Shown: positions 1-13,112, numbered from the stretch's first letter. The stretch is DNA of 64,000 nt from Diadema setosum (GCA_033980235.1 CM067067.1:8392047-8456046), one strand, 5' to 3'. A program made the numbers and translations. Notes: generated from the sequence alone by a model not told the origin.

Positions 1-429
1 GATATGCAGCCCCCAGTGTTCCCTTTTTTTATAGGTTCAAAGGTCATATTGTTGGTAGATCGTTTGTGTACGCTCTATTATCTACACTTCTTTTCGGATT
101 TTGTTCAAATTTGTTATGAAGGTCTACCATGATAGGAAGTACAAGTCGACAGATTTTGAATGTGTCCATATTTAATGTAATGCTCTTATGGATCAACTTT
201 TTTACAGGGGCAAATATTGCATTTTGAATTTTGTCTTGCTCCCTCCCCGGCAATCACCTTTTTTCAGCTGATTCTATTCAGATTTGTAAGGAGTACCATA
301 CATGTACTTTACTCTACCTAATTTTATTCTGATGCTGCCCCAGTGTTCCATCTTTTACAGGTCACATGTCGCATATTGGTTGCTGTCTAGCATGCACTTG
401 ACAGTCAAATTTTAGACTGACTTCTCCCT

Positions 430-577
430 GGGGCCCGTTTCATAAAACTTGTCGTCAGTGACGAGTTGTCATAGATGTGACAAGCTACTGAAATCCTTGC
501 ATCTGATTGGCTGAGAGCAAATTTGTCATAGAAATGTGGCAGTTGTCACTGATAACAAGTTTTATGAAACAGGCCCC
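430..577. mobile_element. 148-bp MITE, copy 1 (GGGGCCCGTTTCATAAAA family)
   Basis: Short element with terminal inverted repeats: the left end reads GGGGCCCGTTTCATAAAACT and the right end is its reverse complement with one or two mismatches. The inverted match continues inward through GTCAGTGAC / GTCACTGA. It has no coding capacity. A near-identical copy lies at 51,446-51,597, which shows that this is a dispersed family. No clear target-site duplication was seen at either copy, so the superfamily is left open. Confidence 0.85.
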
Positions 578-2650
578 AGATTACATATAGTTTTACTCTT
601 CCACAGTTTTTGATGCTCTTCCTGATGTTCCTTATACATGGTCAAATATCACATTTTAAGCAGTCACACAGTCACTCAAACAATCCTCTGTGTCCAATGT
701 TGCGTCCAAAATGTCCATTTAGAGATTACACTTTTTACTATGCAACGTCAGACCCACAGCGTCGTTTGAGCATCTGCGTTAAACTGGGGCATTAGTGGCT
801 ATCCTGTAGCCACTCTGCGTGCATATGACATATCTTCAGATAGTACTTTGGATTTTTTTTTTATACACGTGCATTATACTCTAATCTATATACATAAATA
901 TTGTTTTGTGAAGCTGCGCCTAGTCTTCGTAATATTCACCTTTATGTTTGAAGAAGGGAAAAGGATCTTTATCCCTCGCTCAAACGTGAAGATGAAGCAA
1001 TTGCTACTGCTAGTGCCGGGGGATACAATCGCATTGCGCCGCAGTGGACATTTCTAGTAAGAATATTCAATAGGACTGGTCAAGAAATGTTTTCCAAAAA
1101 ACTCTGCAATTTCAAAAATGTCATATCTTCCTTATTTCTCACCCGATTTTTGTCATTCTTTTATCGTTCTGTACAGAATCTTTTTCTCTTTCTTTTGAAG
1201 TTTTTGCTTTTGAAGTTTATTCATTTTGGGATGGATTTCCTCTTTAAACCGTTTAGGACGGTTTGCTTTGGTGAGCAAGCACTCCTACAAAATGGACAGA
1301 TTTTTCCAAAATCATGCCCGAACCCAGGACTGTTAAGGGGTTGTGACTTACAGTCCCGCTTTACCCAATCAGAGAATTGCCGTGTCTGATGTGTGGGAAT
1401 CCACTTTCTGATTGGTAAATAACGACGGCTCATGAATAATAATGTCGCTCCACCCTCGATCTCGGTTCGCCCGCGCGGTTTGAACTTCATGCATTGTACG
1501 ATCGTCAATTTACGCAAGTTTCAATTACAGATCCTACATTTACTAACGCACGGAGGCAATCTTTTGCTGAAACTATAATCCGTTGGCCACTTACGTTTAA
1601 TGGCCAGATGCCTTCAAAGTCTTTCGATGAAAAGCAATCGAGCGAGTGATAGTACAGGCTTGTATGCTTCCATTGACACGACTATAAACAATAAAGGCAT
1701 GGCGAGTAAATCTCGTATTGTGGCGATAGCACAGGAACCCACTCTGACTCTGACAAAGTTCCTTGCCATAGTTGATCAAGGAATTTTGCACAAAATACGA
1801 AGTTCATTCATTCTATACCAAATACAACAAACCTCAATTTGTGACGCCTGGCTTGTCCCCACTTATATTCAAATATAAAACTCGCTTGCTTGTAACAGCA
1901 ACATGTGGCTTTATTTCAACACAACATGAGGTAAATCATCAATGGCGACGAAAATTATATAACTAGCATTGTTGACATTGTATTATCAAAATCGAGTTTC
2001 GCTGACCGACATCCCATGCACTAAAATTTGTTTTTGTTTAGAATATCCCCTTGGTGCTGACAAGAGTCCGGAATGTTCATTATTCAAATCAATCTTTCTA
2101 GCTATCTCTGACAACTAATGATATCTAAAACTGCATAACCCATGCTCTTGCGATACTTTGCAGCCGTACAGAGCTTTTCTGTATATGAGGAAGGGCGCTT
2201 TCTGAATTATCAATTATAACTCTTTACGGATTTTGACCGTGTGACTTAGGTTTCCATGGGATGCACAAGCTCCAGGTTAGCACATACCTCAAATATTTCC
2301 TAGTGGCGGCATCAAAAATAGGATCAAAGGGAATAACACTGTTGTTACTCCATCTCTTGAACCTCTCTGGTTTCCCAACGGTTGCGACGGTCTGAATGAC
2401 ATGGAATTTTGACTCATGTTTGCCAGTATGTTGCTTCTTTACAGACATCCGATATGAGCAATCTTGACAAATTGCATACATAGATGACAACTTTCATGTA
2501 TGTAGTCCCACAAAATATAATGTATTTCTAACATAAATATGATTTTTATTATTGGTTGTGAAATTCTGAGTTAAAGAAGTGCGTGTTCATTCCACTCTTT
2601 CATCCGAACCATACTCGGGACTAATCCACTGCCTGAAAAATGTTATCCTG
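578..2650. other. Non-coding stretch, no supported gene
   Basis: AT-rich sequence with short ORFs on both strands but no convincing splice-bounded exon. Around 1,440-1,500 the sequence is locally richer in CpG. A minus-strand frame at about 2,290-2,450 has protein-like composition and ends at a plausible donor (AG/GTATGT), but it lacks a good acceptor and is not called. Confidence 0.5.
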
Positions 2651-2670
2651 AGTGTACTCGGGACACGTCC

Positions 2671-3193
2671 TAACGTGTGGATTGAGTGAATGCAGCCATA
2701 GAAGTAGAACACATTAGAGAGAGTTTGAGGAACATTGGACAACCTGTTCAAAAGTAATGAATTTTTGAAGTTTCTGCTCAGTCTCTGCTGGATGAGCAGA
2801 CTACAGCTTGTGATGTCACATGTGTACAACTATTATAAAGAAAACAAAGGAAATTGATTAAAAGAACACTTGACTTGCCTCTTTCAGGAGCAGGGGAAAT
2901 AATATTCCCCTTCAAGATACGTCAATGACAAGGCGAGGAAATACGCACTTTTTTTTCAAAAAATAAAGATTTTCTGAAATTCTCCTGATATTTTCCTTAT
3001 ATCGTTGTATGCATGTGACATCATACACTGTGGTTGCCTTCTCATCCAGCAGTGACTGTGCAGATACTGTACTTTAAAATTCATAACTTTTTAACAGATT
3101 GTCCAATTTTCCCCAAACTTTCACTGATGTGTTTTAATGACACCGCTGCATTTCCTATATCCACATGTCTATGAAGGTGGACTTGTCCTTTAA
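2671..3193. mobile_element. Diverged TIR element, family shared with 11.8-12.3 kb
   Basis: The left part contains GTGGATTGAGTGAATGCAGC and the right part contains ACTTTCACTGATGTGTTTTA followed by CCACATGTC and AAGGTGGACTTGTCCTTTAA. The same pairs of motifs, in the same inverted arrangement, bound the element at 11,791-12,265. Both have internal segments such as ATTCATAACTTTT and a TGA(C/T)GTCA(C/T)ATGTG(T/G)-like core. No ORF is present. The outer left boundary is eroded and uncertain. Confidence 0.55.
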
Positions 3194-3246
3194 CACTCGA
3201 CAGATTAGCTTTGACAGAACACGATTCATTTTGTTTCGTCTGATAG

Positions 3247-3336
3247 GACAAGTGGAACTACGCTAGATTTGAACGACGCCCCTCTGCCCCCTCCACCCCC
3301 TCCTGATGCTGTGCAGAGCTCGATCAATGATCCTCG
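3247..3336 (+). CDS. Internal exon of an unrecognised plus-strand gene
   Basis: A 90-nt exon candidate. It is preceded by the acceptor TTTCGTCTGATAG and followed by the strong donor CG/GTAAGT. The frame that stays open gives a Ser/Thr/Asp-containing segment, a run of six prolines (residues about 14-19 of the exon), then AVQSSINDPR. It starts with one base of a split codon and ends with two (CG). The candidate terminal exon at 26,514-26,688 supplies the missing third base and continues the frame, so the two are phase compatible. The proline-rich, low-complexity character would fit a disordered or cytoplasmic tail, but I do not recognise the protein. Upstream exons would lie outside the window or be missed. 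Other exons could intervene across the 23-kb gap. Confidence 0.5.
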
Positions 3337-4900
3337 GTAAGTTTTCATTTAGCATACGGATGGCACTATTAGCGATGTCTCCATTTACAGGGCTATATTG
3401 ATGACTGTAATCGTCAAATAGTCGTTAGTTGAAACAAAATATAAAAAATCATGGCATTCTTGGTACAGGCATCCATGTAATCGCGTTCTCTCTGGAACAA
3501 TCAATAACCGTAAAACTTTTCGTAAACCTGTTCGAGACTTGAAGGGTCCCATTCTTGATCTATGGTATAGTCGTTGTTATAACAAGATCATTTGTGATAA
3601 ACGATCTCGACAGCATACGTAGAAAATAACTTTAGGTTTTCCCGGCCAATTTCGCGCCTCTTTCAGTCCAATTCCTTATATTGCAGCATTCAAATTGAAA
3701 ATAAAAAAAAAATAGCCTAAATGACATGTTCGATATTTCAATTTTATGATCTCTTCATTCCAATTCATTCTGGAGCATTCGAATTGTCTTTAACCTCATT
3801 CTAGTCAACACTTGTTCAATTGAAATTCGTAAAACAAGTACCATTTCGCCATTCGTTCATTAAATTTAGAATGATATAGTCACGTGATCACGTATGCTGC
3901 GCTCGTTCATTCGAATTAATTTTTGGGCATCCATTTAACATGGTCTGCAGTCAATTTAGCAGGCATGTCTATACTTTGATTTTTTTTCTTCTTTATTTTC
4001 TTTTATCTTGATTCCTGTTTTGTAAGCGCCATAACATTTTACAATTTGGTATTCATTTTAAAGAATTTGGCAACAGTTTTTTTTTTTCAGTGTGCTTATT
4101 GAGTCTCCCCGATCGAAGATAACGCATGTGGCCACAACTTATCTGGCCTTTGAGCGCTTTATTCCGAGTGTGTCGGCCAGTTCTAGGTAGTCAAGGTTTT
4201 GGTCGTCAAATGTTTTTATCATTCTTTCTCTGTCTTCTTGAGATATACGTCTGTATCTATACCTTGTGATGTCATGACTGTAAGAAGATGAAGTCAATCT
4301 ATAATTATATATATTAATGAAAAGGGGCGTTACAGAGCAACAGAATGGAGTTATACAGGTTCACTAATATACTTTTACTGTTTAACTGGATGAAACAAAA
4401 AGTTACATTGAAATACACGTATAAATCTGCTTACCTTTTCAAAAATAGAAATAACAAGACGTTAATGTGAATGAATATGTTTGGAATTTGACTGCCCATT
4501 CGCGAAACTGAATGACTCAAATATCCTTTTCGGCCAGTGATGGCGAATTTAAATGAACGTAGATTACCTGCCAGTTTGAATATCCTTTTTACGAATTTGA
4601 AAGCCACATGTCTAAATTCAATTGAACGAAATGGTAAACTGGACACAGAAGTTACAATTTTGAAAGACAGACTGTGCGATAACTAGGGTTTTTTTTTTTT
4701 TTCTAAACTGAATGTACCCTCTATCAAATGGACCGACAAAAGTGTGAAATTGGCCGGAAAAAAACATATTTTATTATTATTTTATAGACGAAACTAAAGA
4801 CTACAAACCAAACTCAAGTTCTGCTCAGTTGTAATTGTTTTACAAGGTGCAAGAATCAGAAGAATCATAAGAAGATGCCTATCTTAATATGGTATAGGGG
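3337..4900. other. Putative intron sequence, no gene seen
   Basis: Follows the donor at 3,337. It contains a motif block (ATCCATGTAATCGC near 3,470 and CTTGATCTATGG near 3,553) that recurs near 30,238 and 30,617-30,704, so part of this stretch belongs to a duplicated or repeated sequence. The remainder is AT-rich with poly-T and poly-A tracts and no coding signal. Confidence 0.4.
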
Positions 4901-4912
4901 TGGACGTCACGG

Positions 4913-5592
4913 GATGGACACCCGCGAGTCATACAGCTTACGAGTTATACTGCCCAAAAGTCATACAGCCCACGAGTCATACAGCTCACAAGTCATACAG
5001 CCTTCTAGCTATACAGCCTTCTAGCTATACAGCCCACGAGTTCGAAACTAAGTAAATAAAGCCTACGAGTTCAACATCAAGTAAAATAAGCCCACTTATA
5101 AAGCCCATGAGTTCGACACAACGCCCAAAACACTCAAAAGACTGACTCTACACTTAAAAAACTCACGAGACTGGCACAACGCAAACAAAGTTCACGAAAC
5201 TGACACTACGCAAAAGAGACCGATACTCGGCAAAGCAGTCCCACGAGACCAACAGGATGAACAACGCCACCTATAGACCAATTAATTGCGTAGGGTGTCC
5301 CGCGATTTTTTTTTCCGTAACCCTAACGCGTCGAAATTGCCAATTGTGTCACTTGAGCAAAGACTATCAGTGTACTTGGCTGGTTTTGTACGCATGCGCT
5401 TGGACTAACTACTGTACAGTATGTACACATATACCAGTGGCATGGTCGTCTGCTAACACAGAATCAGATTCGAATGTGAATGGCACGCCCTTCAGACATA
5501 ACAACGGGTTTGTGTGTAGGTGTGTGTGTGTGTGTGTGTGTAGGTGTGTATGTGTGTGTGCGTATGTGTGTGTGTGTGTGTGTTTCAAAAAA
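4913..5592 (+). repeat. Dispersed cassette: CACGAGTCATACAGCC motif array, linker and GT microsatellite
   Basis: The first module (about 4,913-5,250) is a degenerate short-period array of phrases such as ACGAGTCATACAGCC and CACGAGTTCGACA. A linker follows (GGATGAACAACGCCACCTAT, then a T9 run and CCGTAACCCTAACGCGTCG), and then a GT-rich microsatellite from about 5,511. The array module recurs at 20,946, 21,830 (inverted) and 25,975. The linker plus microsatellite recurs inverted at about 12,960-13,390. The ORF through the GT run is an artefact. Confidence 0.75.
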
Positions 5593-7411
5593 GAAGGTGA
5601 TTCAGCAGCACAAGTGTGTGCGTAAGGCAGATATGGACTGGCTTGAAGTTACTAAGTAAGAAAGCCTTTTCTGAGATATTCATGCAGAATTCTATGTCAA
5701 GTAATACGCTACGCATGGTATGATGTGTATATATAGGCCTATATTGTACTGTGTGTAAGAAAAATATGATTTAGAAGCACAAGAGATAAGAATTCAGCTG
5801 CTTATTTTTGTTCAAATTAATTTCATTGTAAACATGGGCCTGAAATATCGATGAAATTCTAATGAAGAATATCATTTCTGAATTATTCTGTTCGCACTGA
5901 ATCAACAGTAACACGTTCCCATTAATCGAAGTTCCAGAGGAAAATGAGAAGTGAGGACACAAGTCGTACATGGTAAATTGGAGCTTTATTCGAAGACGTT
6001 TCACATGAGCAAGCCATTTAGCAAGTATATCATTTTACAATACTCAGCACTCAGTATATCGTGTACAACATAAGCAGGGAGGTGACTCACCTTGCTGGTA
6101 TATGAGCAGGGAGGTGAGACTAAAATTCTCTCACCTCCCTGGTACACGGGAGGGTGCCTTTTTCAATCAAAGTTACAAATCACTAGTCACTTTCACTGAC
6201 AGCGATCACTTGTGTTCATATTATTTATGGGCTGCCTTACGCGGCAGCCTCAAAAGTGGAGTGAGCGTCAGGTGGTGTCCGTTGACAAGCCACGAATGAT
6301 TTTTTTTTTTTTGGGGGGGGGGGGTAGGATAATAGTGCTGCTTGATATAATGATGTGTACATAGGCCGTGAGGTAAAAGAAATTTCATTTCAATTCAATT
6401 CAATTCGATTTTATTGTCCGTTTCTGGAAATTTGTTTTGTTAGCATGCATACAAGTTACATCGATACATACAATATACAGAGCACACGTTTAACATGGAT
6501 ACACAGACATGATAAACGCACAAGAGATATACAGCAATACTATGTCAATGTCATTGTCAGAACGGTATGACATTAAAGAAATATTAATCTGTATAAATCA
6601 ACGTTGTGTTGGGTGTGGTGTGCATTAACATACACAAGTGTGTAAATATGTATCAGATTTATAATAACTATATAAAACTTTTAACTTATATAAATTAATA
6701 CATCTTTACGTCTAAATAAGTGATTGTATATATCTCGAAGGCTATTTACGTGCGTGTGTGTGCGTGTATATGTGTATACATGTGTGAACGTACAAAAATG
6801 TAAGTCTATGTTTTTTGAAAAAACCGTATAAATTACATCCATACGATTGTTCTTTTGTTTTTGTTTTACAACAGCTGAGATAATAGTAATTTGCTAGTCA
6901 ACTGTTAGGATGGCGTTAACAGCTGTCTGTGAAGGGTTAGTGTATAGGATCGCATTTGTATAACATACAAAATCTACGGTTTAAAGATGTAAAGCAATGA
7001 CAGTATTCAATGAAACATTGTGCCAACATCCATGTGACGTTTACATGAATGGTTAGTCCAGCGTGGCACGACATAACTACGTGCATGTATAAGGTTGAGC
7101 CAACATTGGTTCGAAACCAAGATGTTGACTCCACTAGGAATCATTAATCACCTACACAGTGTTCAAAAATTCATTCTGCCCCCCTCCCCCGCAGAAAAGT
7201 GGTGTTTTGATGTGCTCGTCACTAAATTTATGAAGAGTATTTTGATAATTTTCTCCTTCGTAGGCATTTAGATATTGAGAAATTTATTTGAAATGTATTT
7301 TCAATGATGTTTTGATGAAGTAATAGAACTGATGTCACAGAGGTTATTTGTAAAATATTTGGAGTGATTACTAAAGAGGATGAATTTAAAATGGAATACA
7401 AACATGTATTT
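5593..7411. other. Non-coding; hairpin and a minus-strand non-LTR 3' tail
   Basis: At 6,109-6,143 CAGGGAGGTGAG pairs with CTCACCTCCCTG around a short loop. A T11/G12 junction lies at about 6,300-6,324. At 6,375-6,415 the minus strand reads ACAATAAAATCGAATTGAAT followed by more GAATT-like repeats, resembling the short tandem tail of a non-LTR retroelement whose 3' UTR would extend toward about 6,560. No exon was found. Confidence 0.45.
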
Positions 7412-7768
7412 TAAAGGTCCTGTTTACCGTTGAGAACAGTGATTTAAAAAATGTTCAAGATATCACTTTTGATGCATGTGTAGGTCATTCCACATCCCAT
7501 AACCATATAAAACGTTTTCAATAAAGCATGAAATATAAGGAGAGATCACTATTTTTCTCACTAAACCATAACTGTAGACGGTTTAATCTGGAAACATTTT
7601 TATTATAACTATTGTACACATTTTGTATATCTAAAAATACATAACATCGATGATAATGGTTCAAACATTTACATTGGTTGTTTCTATCCCTAACGCACAT
7701 TTAAGAACTACTTTGAAGCACCAATGCTGCGTTTTTGTTTCATATGCAAAAGGTAAAGGATGCCTTTA
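7412..7768. mobile_element. MITE, copy 1 (TAAAGGTNNTGTTTACC family)
   Basis: About 357 bp bounded by imperfect inverted repeats, TAAAGGTCCTGTTTACC at the left and GGTAAAGGATGCCTTTA at the right. A second copy with the same ends and colinear internal motifs (GAGATATCAC, AACCATAAC, ATCCCTAAC) is at 18,341-18,674. There is no coding potential. Confidence 0.7.
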
Positions 7769-8205
7769 CGTTGGAATATGAAATTTTGCATACATGTACT
7801 TTCTTTTCTATTCTCTTGTATAGGAAGTCGCTGGAAACGTCATAGATTGCCTGATTTTCTTGATCGATTATAATTTGTTGAAAATTAGAATGATACCTTT
7901 CTTAAGAAAGTTTTCCTCAATCTTTAACCAATAATATTTTCTTATTTGCCACTTGAGTTTTTTTTTTTTTTTAGAAGTTATCTTTAGTTTGGACTTCCCC
8001 TTACTTTAGGTTTCAAATACAGACCTGTAAATTCATCTATTTCAACGTTTGACGTTGTATCTCAGATCAGCAAAAGTTGTCGATTTCTACAGCCTGGATG
8101 CATTAGGATGCGTGCAGAAAATGCACAGAAATTGGTTAGGAAAAACATACTAAAGTAGTCATATGAACGGTTGAATTGGCAGAAAGGGATGGAACAAACT
8201 TTATG

Positions 8206-10165
8206 AACATCCCAGCTAGCAGACGGAGGTCAAAAAGACGTCTCAATTTGGTCGCAACTACATGGTCAAAGTTGTCGCAAGTCTGAAAATGACAAGAAAA
8301 TGACGTGAGTTCAACGTCTCTTTGAAACGAATTTATCACGTCATGTTATGGACCTCTTGATGTGTTACGTCAGTTTTGCGACGTATTTATTACCTAATAT
8401 TGGTGACATATTGATGACGTAAAATTTACGTCAATTTTGCGACGTTTTTTTACGTCATAAACACGTATTAATGACGCAATCTACGTTGGTTTGCAACGTA
8501 TTCATATAGCGTTATTTAAATGACGTCTTAATACCGTAATATATACTTTGTTTTACAACGCATTTATAACGTCATATGAGCGACGTATTAACGTGAAATT
8601 TTCTTCAGTTTTGCAAAGTATTTATGACGTCATATTAGCGACGAACTAAAGACGTAAAATTCAAGTCAATTTTGTGACGTATTATTCATGTCGTATTTAC
8701 GACGCATAAGTGAAGTAAAATTTACGTTGCTTTGCAATGCATTTATCACGTCATATTAACGTATTATAACGTGAAATTTAGGCTACATTGTTTTGGGACG
8801 TATTTATGACGTTATATTAGCGACATGTCAACGTTATGTTCCCGTCAGTTTTGCAACGGCTTTGTGACGTCATATAATTACGGCCAACGAGTTATAATTT
8901 TATAGTTATATCAGTTTTTTTGCAACGTGTTTACACGTCATATTAATGACGTATCATAACGTTAAATTTATCTTGATTTGCGACGTATTTATGACGTTAT
9001 ATTAACGACATGTGAACGTTACGTTCACGTCAGTTTTGTGACGTCTTTATGACGTCATATGATTAGGCCTACGAATTATAGTTTTGTAGAGTTATATCAG
9101 CTTGTTTTGCAACGTATTTATCACGTCATATTAATGACGTATTATAACGTGAAATTTAGGCTACATTGTTTTGGGACGTATTTATGACGTTATATTAGCG
9201 ACAAATGAACGTTATGTTCACGTCAGTTTTGCGACGACCTTGTGACGTCATATAATTAGGCCTACGAATTATAGAGTGTTATAGTGATATCAGTTTGTTT
9301 TGCAACGTGTTTAACGGTAAATTTGCGTTGTTTTGCGACGTATCTATAACGTTGCATTAGCGACGTATTAACGTTATGTCCACGTCAATTTTGCGACGTC
9401 TTTATGACGTCATTTTATTAGGCCTACGAATAGTTTTATAGAGTTATATTGGTTTGCTTTGCAACGTATTCATCACGTCTTATTAATGACGCATTATAAC
9501 GTTAAATTTACGTTGTTTTGCGACGTATTATGACTAATATATTAACGACATATGAACGTTATGTTCACGTCAGTTTTGCGACGTCTTCATGACGTCATAT
9601 AATTAGGCCTACGACTTATAGTTTTGTAGAGTTATATCAGTTTGTTTTGCAACGCATTTATCACGTCATATCAATGACGTATTATGACGTTAAATTTACG
9701 TATTACGTATTAATGACGTTATATTAGCGACATATTAACGTTATGTTTACGTAAGTTTTTCGACGTCTTTATAACGTCATATTATAATTAGGCTTACTAA
9801 TTATAGAGTTTTATAGAGTTATATCAGTTTGCTTTGTGACATACTGTCGTCAGAATGACGACATTATCACGTCATTACTGTCGTCAGAAAGACGTCGAAA
9901 CTGTCAACAATAAGACGAAATTTTTGTCCAAATGGAAGATATAAAAATGACGTCATTATTTAGACTTCAGAAAGGCGCAATAATTGTCGTTTGTTTAACG
10001 TAAATAAGCAAAGAAAGCAGACATCATTTAGACGTCTTAAACTGACGCCAGAAAGCCGTATTTCTGCTCAAATGGATGACGTCTAAAAGACGACATATTT
10101 GTGACGTCTTTCTGACGTCTGGGTTGTTATACAAAGACGTCATAAAGACGTGTAACTTACTAATT
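8206..10165. repeat. TGACGT-rich satellite-like block with higher-order repeats
   Basis: About 2 kb made almost entirely of modules containing TGACGT/ACGTCA and GCGACGT motifs. From about 8,360 to 8,780 a core (ACGTCAGTTTTGCGACGTAT and variants) recurs every 55-65 bp. From about 8,840 to 9,830 the landmark CACGTCAGTTTTG recurs at about 8,841, 9,026, 9,219, 9,381, 9,566 and 9,748, a period of about 160-195 bp, each with an ATTAGGCCTACGAATTATA-like spacer: three short modules per higher-order unit. The block edges are loosely inverted: AACATCCCAG ... AAAAAGACGTC at 8,206 and GACGTCTTTCTGACGTCTGG at 10,103. This suggests a non-autonomous DNA element grown by internal expansion. No ORF. Confidence 0.8.
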
Positions 10166-10812
10166 TAAAGACGAGACTGACGTCAAAAAAGTTGGTTTAT
10201 CAGTATTTCAGTTTAAGATCTAATAAAGCGCTTGTGAGCACCTCAAGGTACAAATCATGATAAAAATCTAACCTACCCTACTCCTGCAAATGTCCTAAGC
10301 CTTATATCTACGTCTGCCACCTATTCATATATAGTTGCTAGCATTGTTGTATCACGTTTAAGGGGAAAAATTTGTAATGCTTTATGACATGGTTGCTAAA
10401 CTAGGTCACAGCAGGCTCAATCTTGAAATATATAAATATGTGTTCATAAAACACGCTGAAGTTTGAATAACAAACTTTTTTTTTTAACAATAGAGTGCAC
10501 AATTTCTGACCATCTCACACTTTTATGATTATAACCAGAATGTTAACCTTTTCAGATGTGAACAACGACCAGCTGTGACCTCTCATTTTCTTTCAGAATA
10601 ACTCTTAATTACGATTTTTACGTTAGCATACACGAAACTTTGCAAGTAACGATATACTGCACACCTACCACACCCACACAAACACATAAACACATAAACA
10701 CACAACACACATTGCACGCACTCGCACATACACACAAAGACACACACACAAAAGTGCATGGAAGGTGCAATCATTGCACTTTCAGGCGCCCGCCGTCGAG
10801 TTTTCGGTGCAA

Positions 10813-10849
<37 letters not shown>

Positions 10850-11790
10850 TGCAACATTGCTGATAGATTCCGTACTTTTGTCCAGGCTTGGTATGGAGCT
10901 ATATAGGACATGATGGCTAACATCGTTTAAACGTATAATCAGTTTCCTATAAATGCATACTATAAAAACGCGTAAGTAGCATCTGTGACTCTGCACAGAT
11001 GCTTGATGTTCGAACTTAATGAAAAGACCTTAAATTTGGCTAATATCGGGTAGATTAATTTTCTTTTGGTTATCCTTCACCATTAGAATAAATGAAATTA
11101 ATTTGTGCCAAATAACAACACATTATAAAACGATCGTTTCAAATCGCTTCCACAAATGTGTATTACTCATAAACTCATGAACCCACCTGGGAATCTGATT
11201 CCAGTTTATGCCAGGTGATTGTTTCTATATCTAATATATCGATCATGAAGTTTCATAAAAAGTTACGAGTATAACAAGAACTCGATTTTTGGAGCGCGCT
11301 CGGTAACCAGCTAACACGTGTGAATGCGGCTAGTGTTCTTATAAACAAACAAACAAACAAATCAGTGTTTTAATATTCAATCACTTATCTTCATCTTTTC
11401 ACTGAATCGACTTACAATAAGGGTGCTAGGCCATGTGGGCATTGAAGGGAGGGATCGAGTTGGAATATATTGATAGTCGCAATGCTTAGACTGATGAAAA
11501 TGATGAAGCTGAAAATATGCAAGAGATTTTGTGAAGTTGTTGATGGATTGGTGACATGAAAAAAAGGTATTGATAAGTGCAATATGGTGGAGGAGGATTG
11601 CTTGTGGTAATTTGTATACGATGGTAATACGAGTAGCAATTATGGTGATGATAATGATGATAAGATGATATCCAGTTGTGAAATGATAGTAATGATGTTC
11701 ATGGTCGATCCCACAGAACTCTTTTCTGTGATCGATCCCTCAGTTTTATAATCTAATTGAAGCAATGACGGTAGTGATGATTGCTTGATA
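10166..11790. other. Non-coding, with CA-rich microsatellite at 10,660-10,849
   Basis: Two CA-rich tracts (about 10,660-10,760, interrupted, and 10,817-10,849, pure) flank a short unique segment. The ORFs through them on both strands are low-complexity artefacts. The remainder is unremarkable AT-rich sequence with an (AAAC)n run near 11,345. Confidence 0.6.
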
Positions 11791-12265
11791 TTAAAGGAAA
11801 CCAAAACCCAAAAGAGCAATATGGATTGAGTGAACGCAGCAACATTAGTGAAAGTTTGAGGAAAATCCGACAATCGATGCAAAAATTATTCATTTTTATA
11901 GTTTTGGTGTTGTAATCACTGGATAAGGAGACTACTAGAGTCCATGACGTCATGTGTGGACAACAATGTAAAGAAAACATGAAGAGAATTCCACAAAGAA
12001 ATCATTTTTCATGAAAATTACACATTCCATCAACTTAATTGATACTGACATAAGTTATGTTAAAGGCAGTAATCATTCCTCCTACTTTCTGAAAGCGGTT
12101 TTTATAGTATCCCCTTATCCAGTTGTACCAACATCAAAACGTTAAAAATGCATAACTTTTGCATCTTTTACAATTGTGCGATTTTCCTTTAACTGTCACT
12201 GATGTGTTTTACTAATGTTGCTTCTTTCACTCAATCCACATTTCTCTTTGGGTTTGGGTTTCCTT
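11791..12265. mobile_element. TIR element of about 475 bp
   Basis: Long imperfect terminal inverted repeats of about 80 bp. The left end reads GAAACCAAAACCCAAAAGAG ... GGATTGAGTGAACGCAGCAA. The right end read in reverse complement gives GGAAACCCAAACCCAAAGAG ... GGATTGAGTGAAAGAAGCAA, and the match continues to the GGAAAATC(C/G) segment. A related, more eroded copy is at 2,671-3,193. Non-coding. Confidence 0.75.
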
Positions 12266-12879
12266 CACTGATGGTCGTTTTGGTAGAGGTAACGAGGCAC
12301 TTGATGAGGAGAACTATAGGGTTGGCAATGATAAAGTGAACATCAAAAAATATAGACCTATCATCTATATTGATAGATCAATTCAAACCGTACGTGATAT
12401 TAGAATGAAAAATAATTAGTTGCTGTTTGCTTTATAAATGTTGTTTCAAAATGCCTTTATAAAGCTGATTGAATTAATATATTAATATAGAGATTTTATC
12501 GATCGAAATCGATGATTACTCTCCCCCAGCTTCTCTTCCCTCCCCATCTTCATCTTGGATGTTAGTGCATGAGAATTTAATCATATATATCTTGATCTAC
12601 ATGAACCTGAACTAAAAAGGAGCCTACTACGCCTTTCTGTTACCCAATTAGACCTAATGCCCACTTCGAATCTGATTCTGCGTGGCTTAATAAACATGAT
12701 CAATGTTGACAATAGCAATTGCTGCAGTTGTACGCCTATATAGGCCTATATAATAATTATATCATAATCCATTCCAAGTTTAGATTTCCAATTTACTTTT
12801 GCAAGATATTGATGAAAACTTTGAGTTTGCATTTTAACAACAATTTGTACTCCATGACTGAATTTCTCTTTTCTAATGT

Positions 12880-12955
12880 TTTCATCGAGACGCTCAGCGC
12901 TTAGAAACATTGTAATAAGCGCTTTATAAATGATATTTATTATTATCATTGACAA
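12880..12955 (+). mobile_element. 3' end of a LINE/SINE-type retroelement
   Basis: The segment ending AAGCGCTTTATAAATGATAT then TTATTATTATCATT resembles the 3' tails of CR1/L2-type LINEs or their SINE partners, which end in AGCGC(T)ATATAAAT plus a short tandem repeat. Its 5' extent is unclear. Confidence 0.4.
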
Positions 12956-13075
12956 CGCAAGTCTTGCGAGACAAAGGAAAAGTGTCAGCAGACGGCGAAC
13001 AAAACCACAGGAATACCAGTAGTGTAAGCAGACGGCAAACCAGATCGCGATGCCGATGGCGAAGTGGAAACACGC

Positions 13076-13112
<37 letters not shown>

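Noticed and set aside
2224..2490. 88-codon minus-strand ORF with a plausible donor
   Set aside because: Composition is reasonable but I found no good acceptor and no partner exon of matching phase.
5257..5625. 122-codon plus-strand ORF
   Set aside because: Spans the dispersed cassette linker and GT tract, and its C-terminal half is Cys/Val low complexity.
10583..10996. 137-codon minus-strand ORF with Cys/Val runs
   Set aside because: Produced by CA/GT microsatellites. The same region is open in other frames for the same reason.
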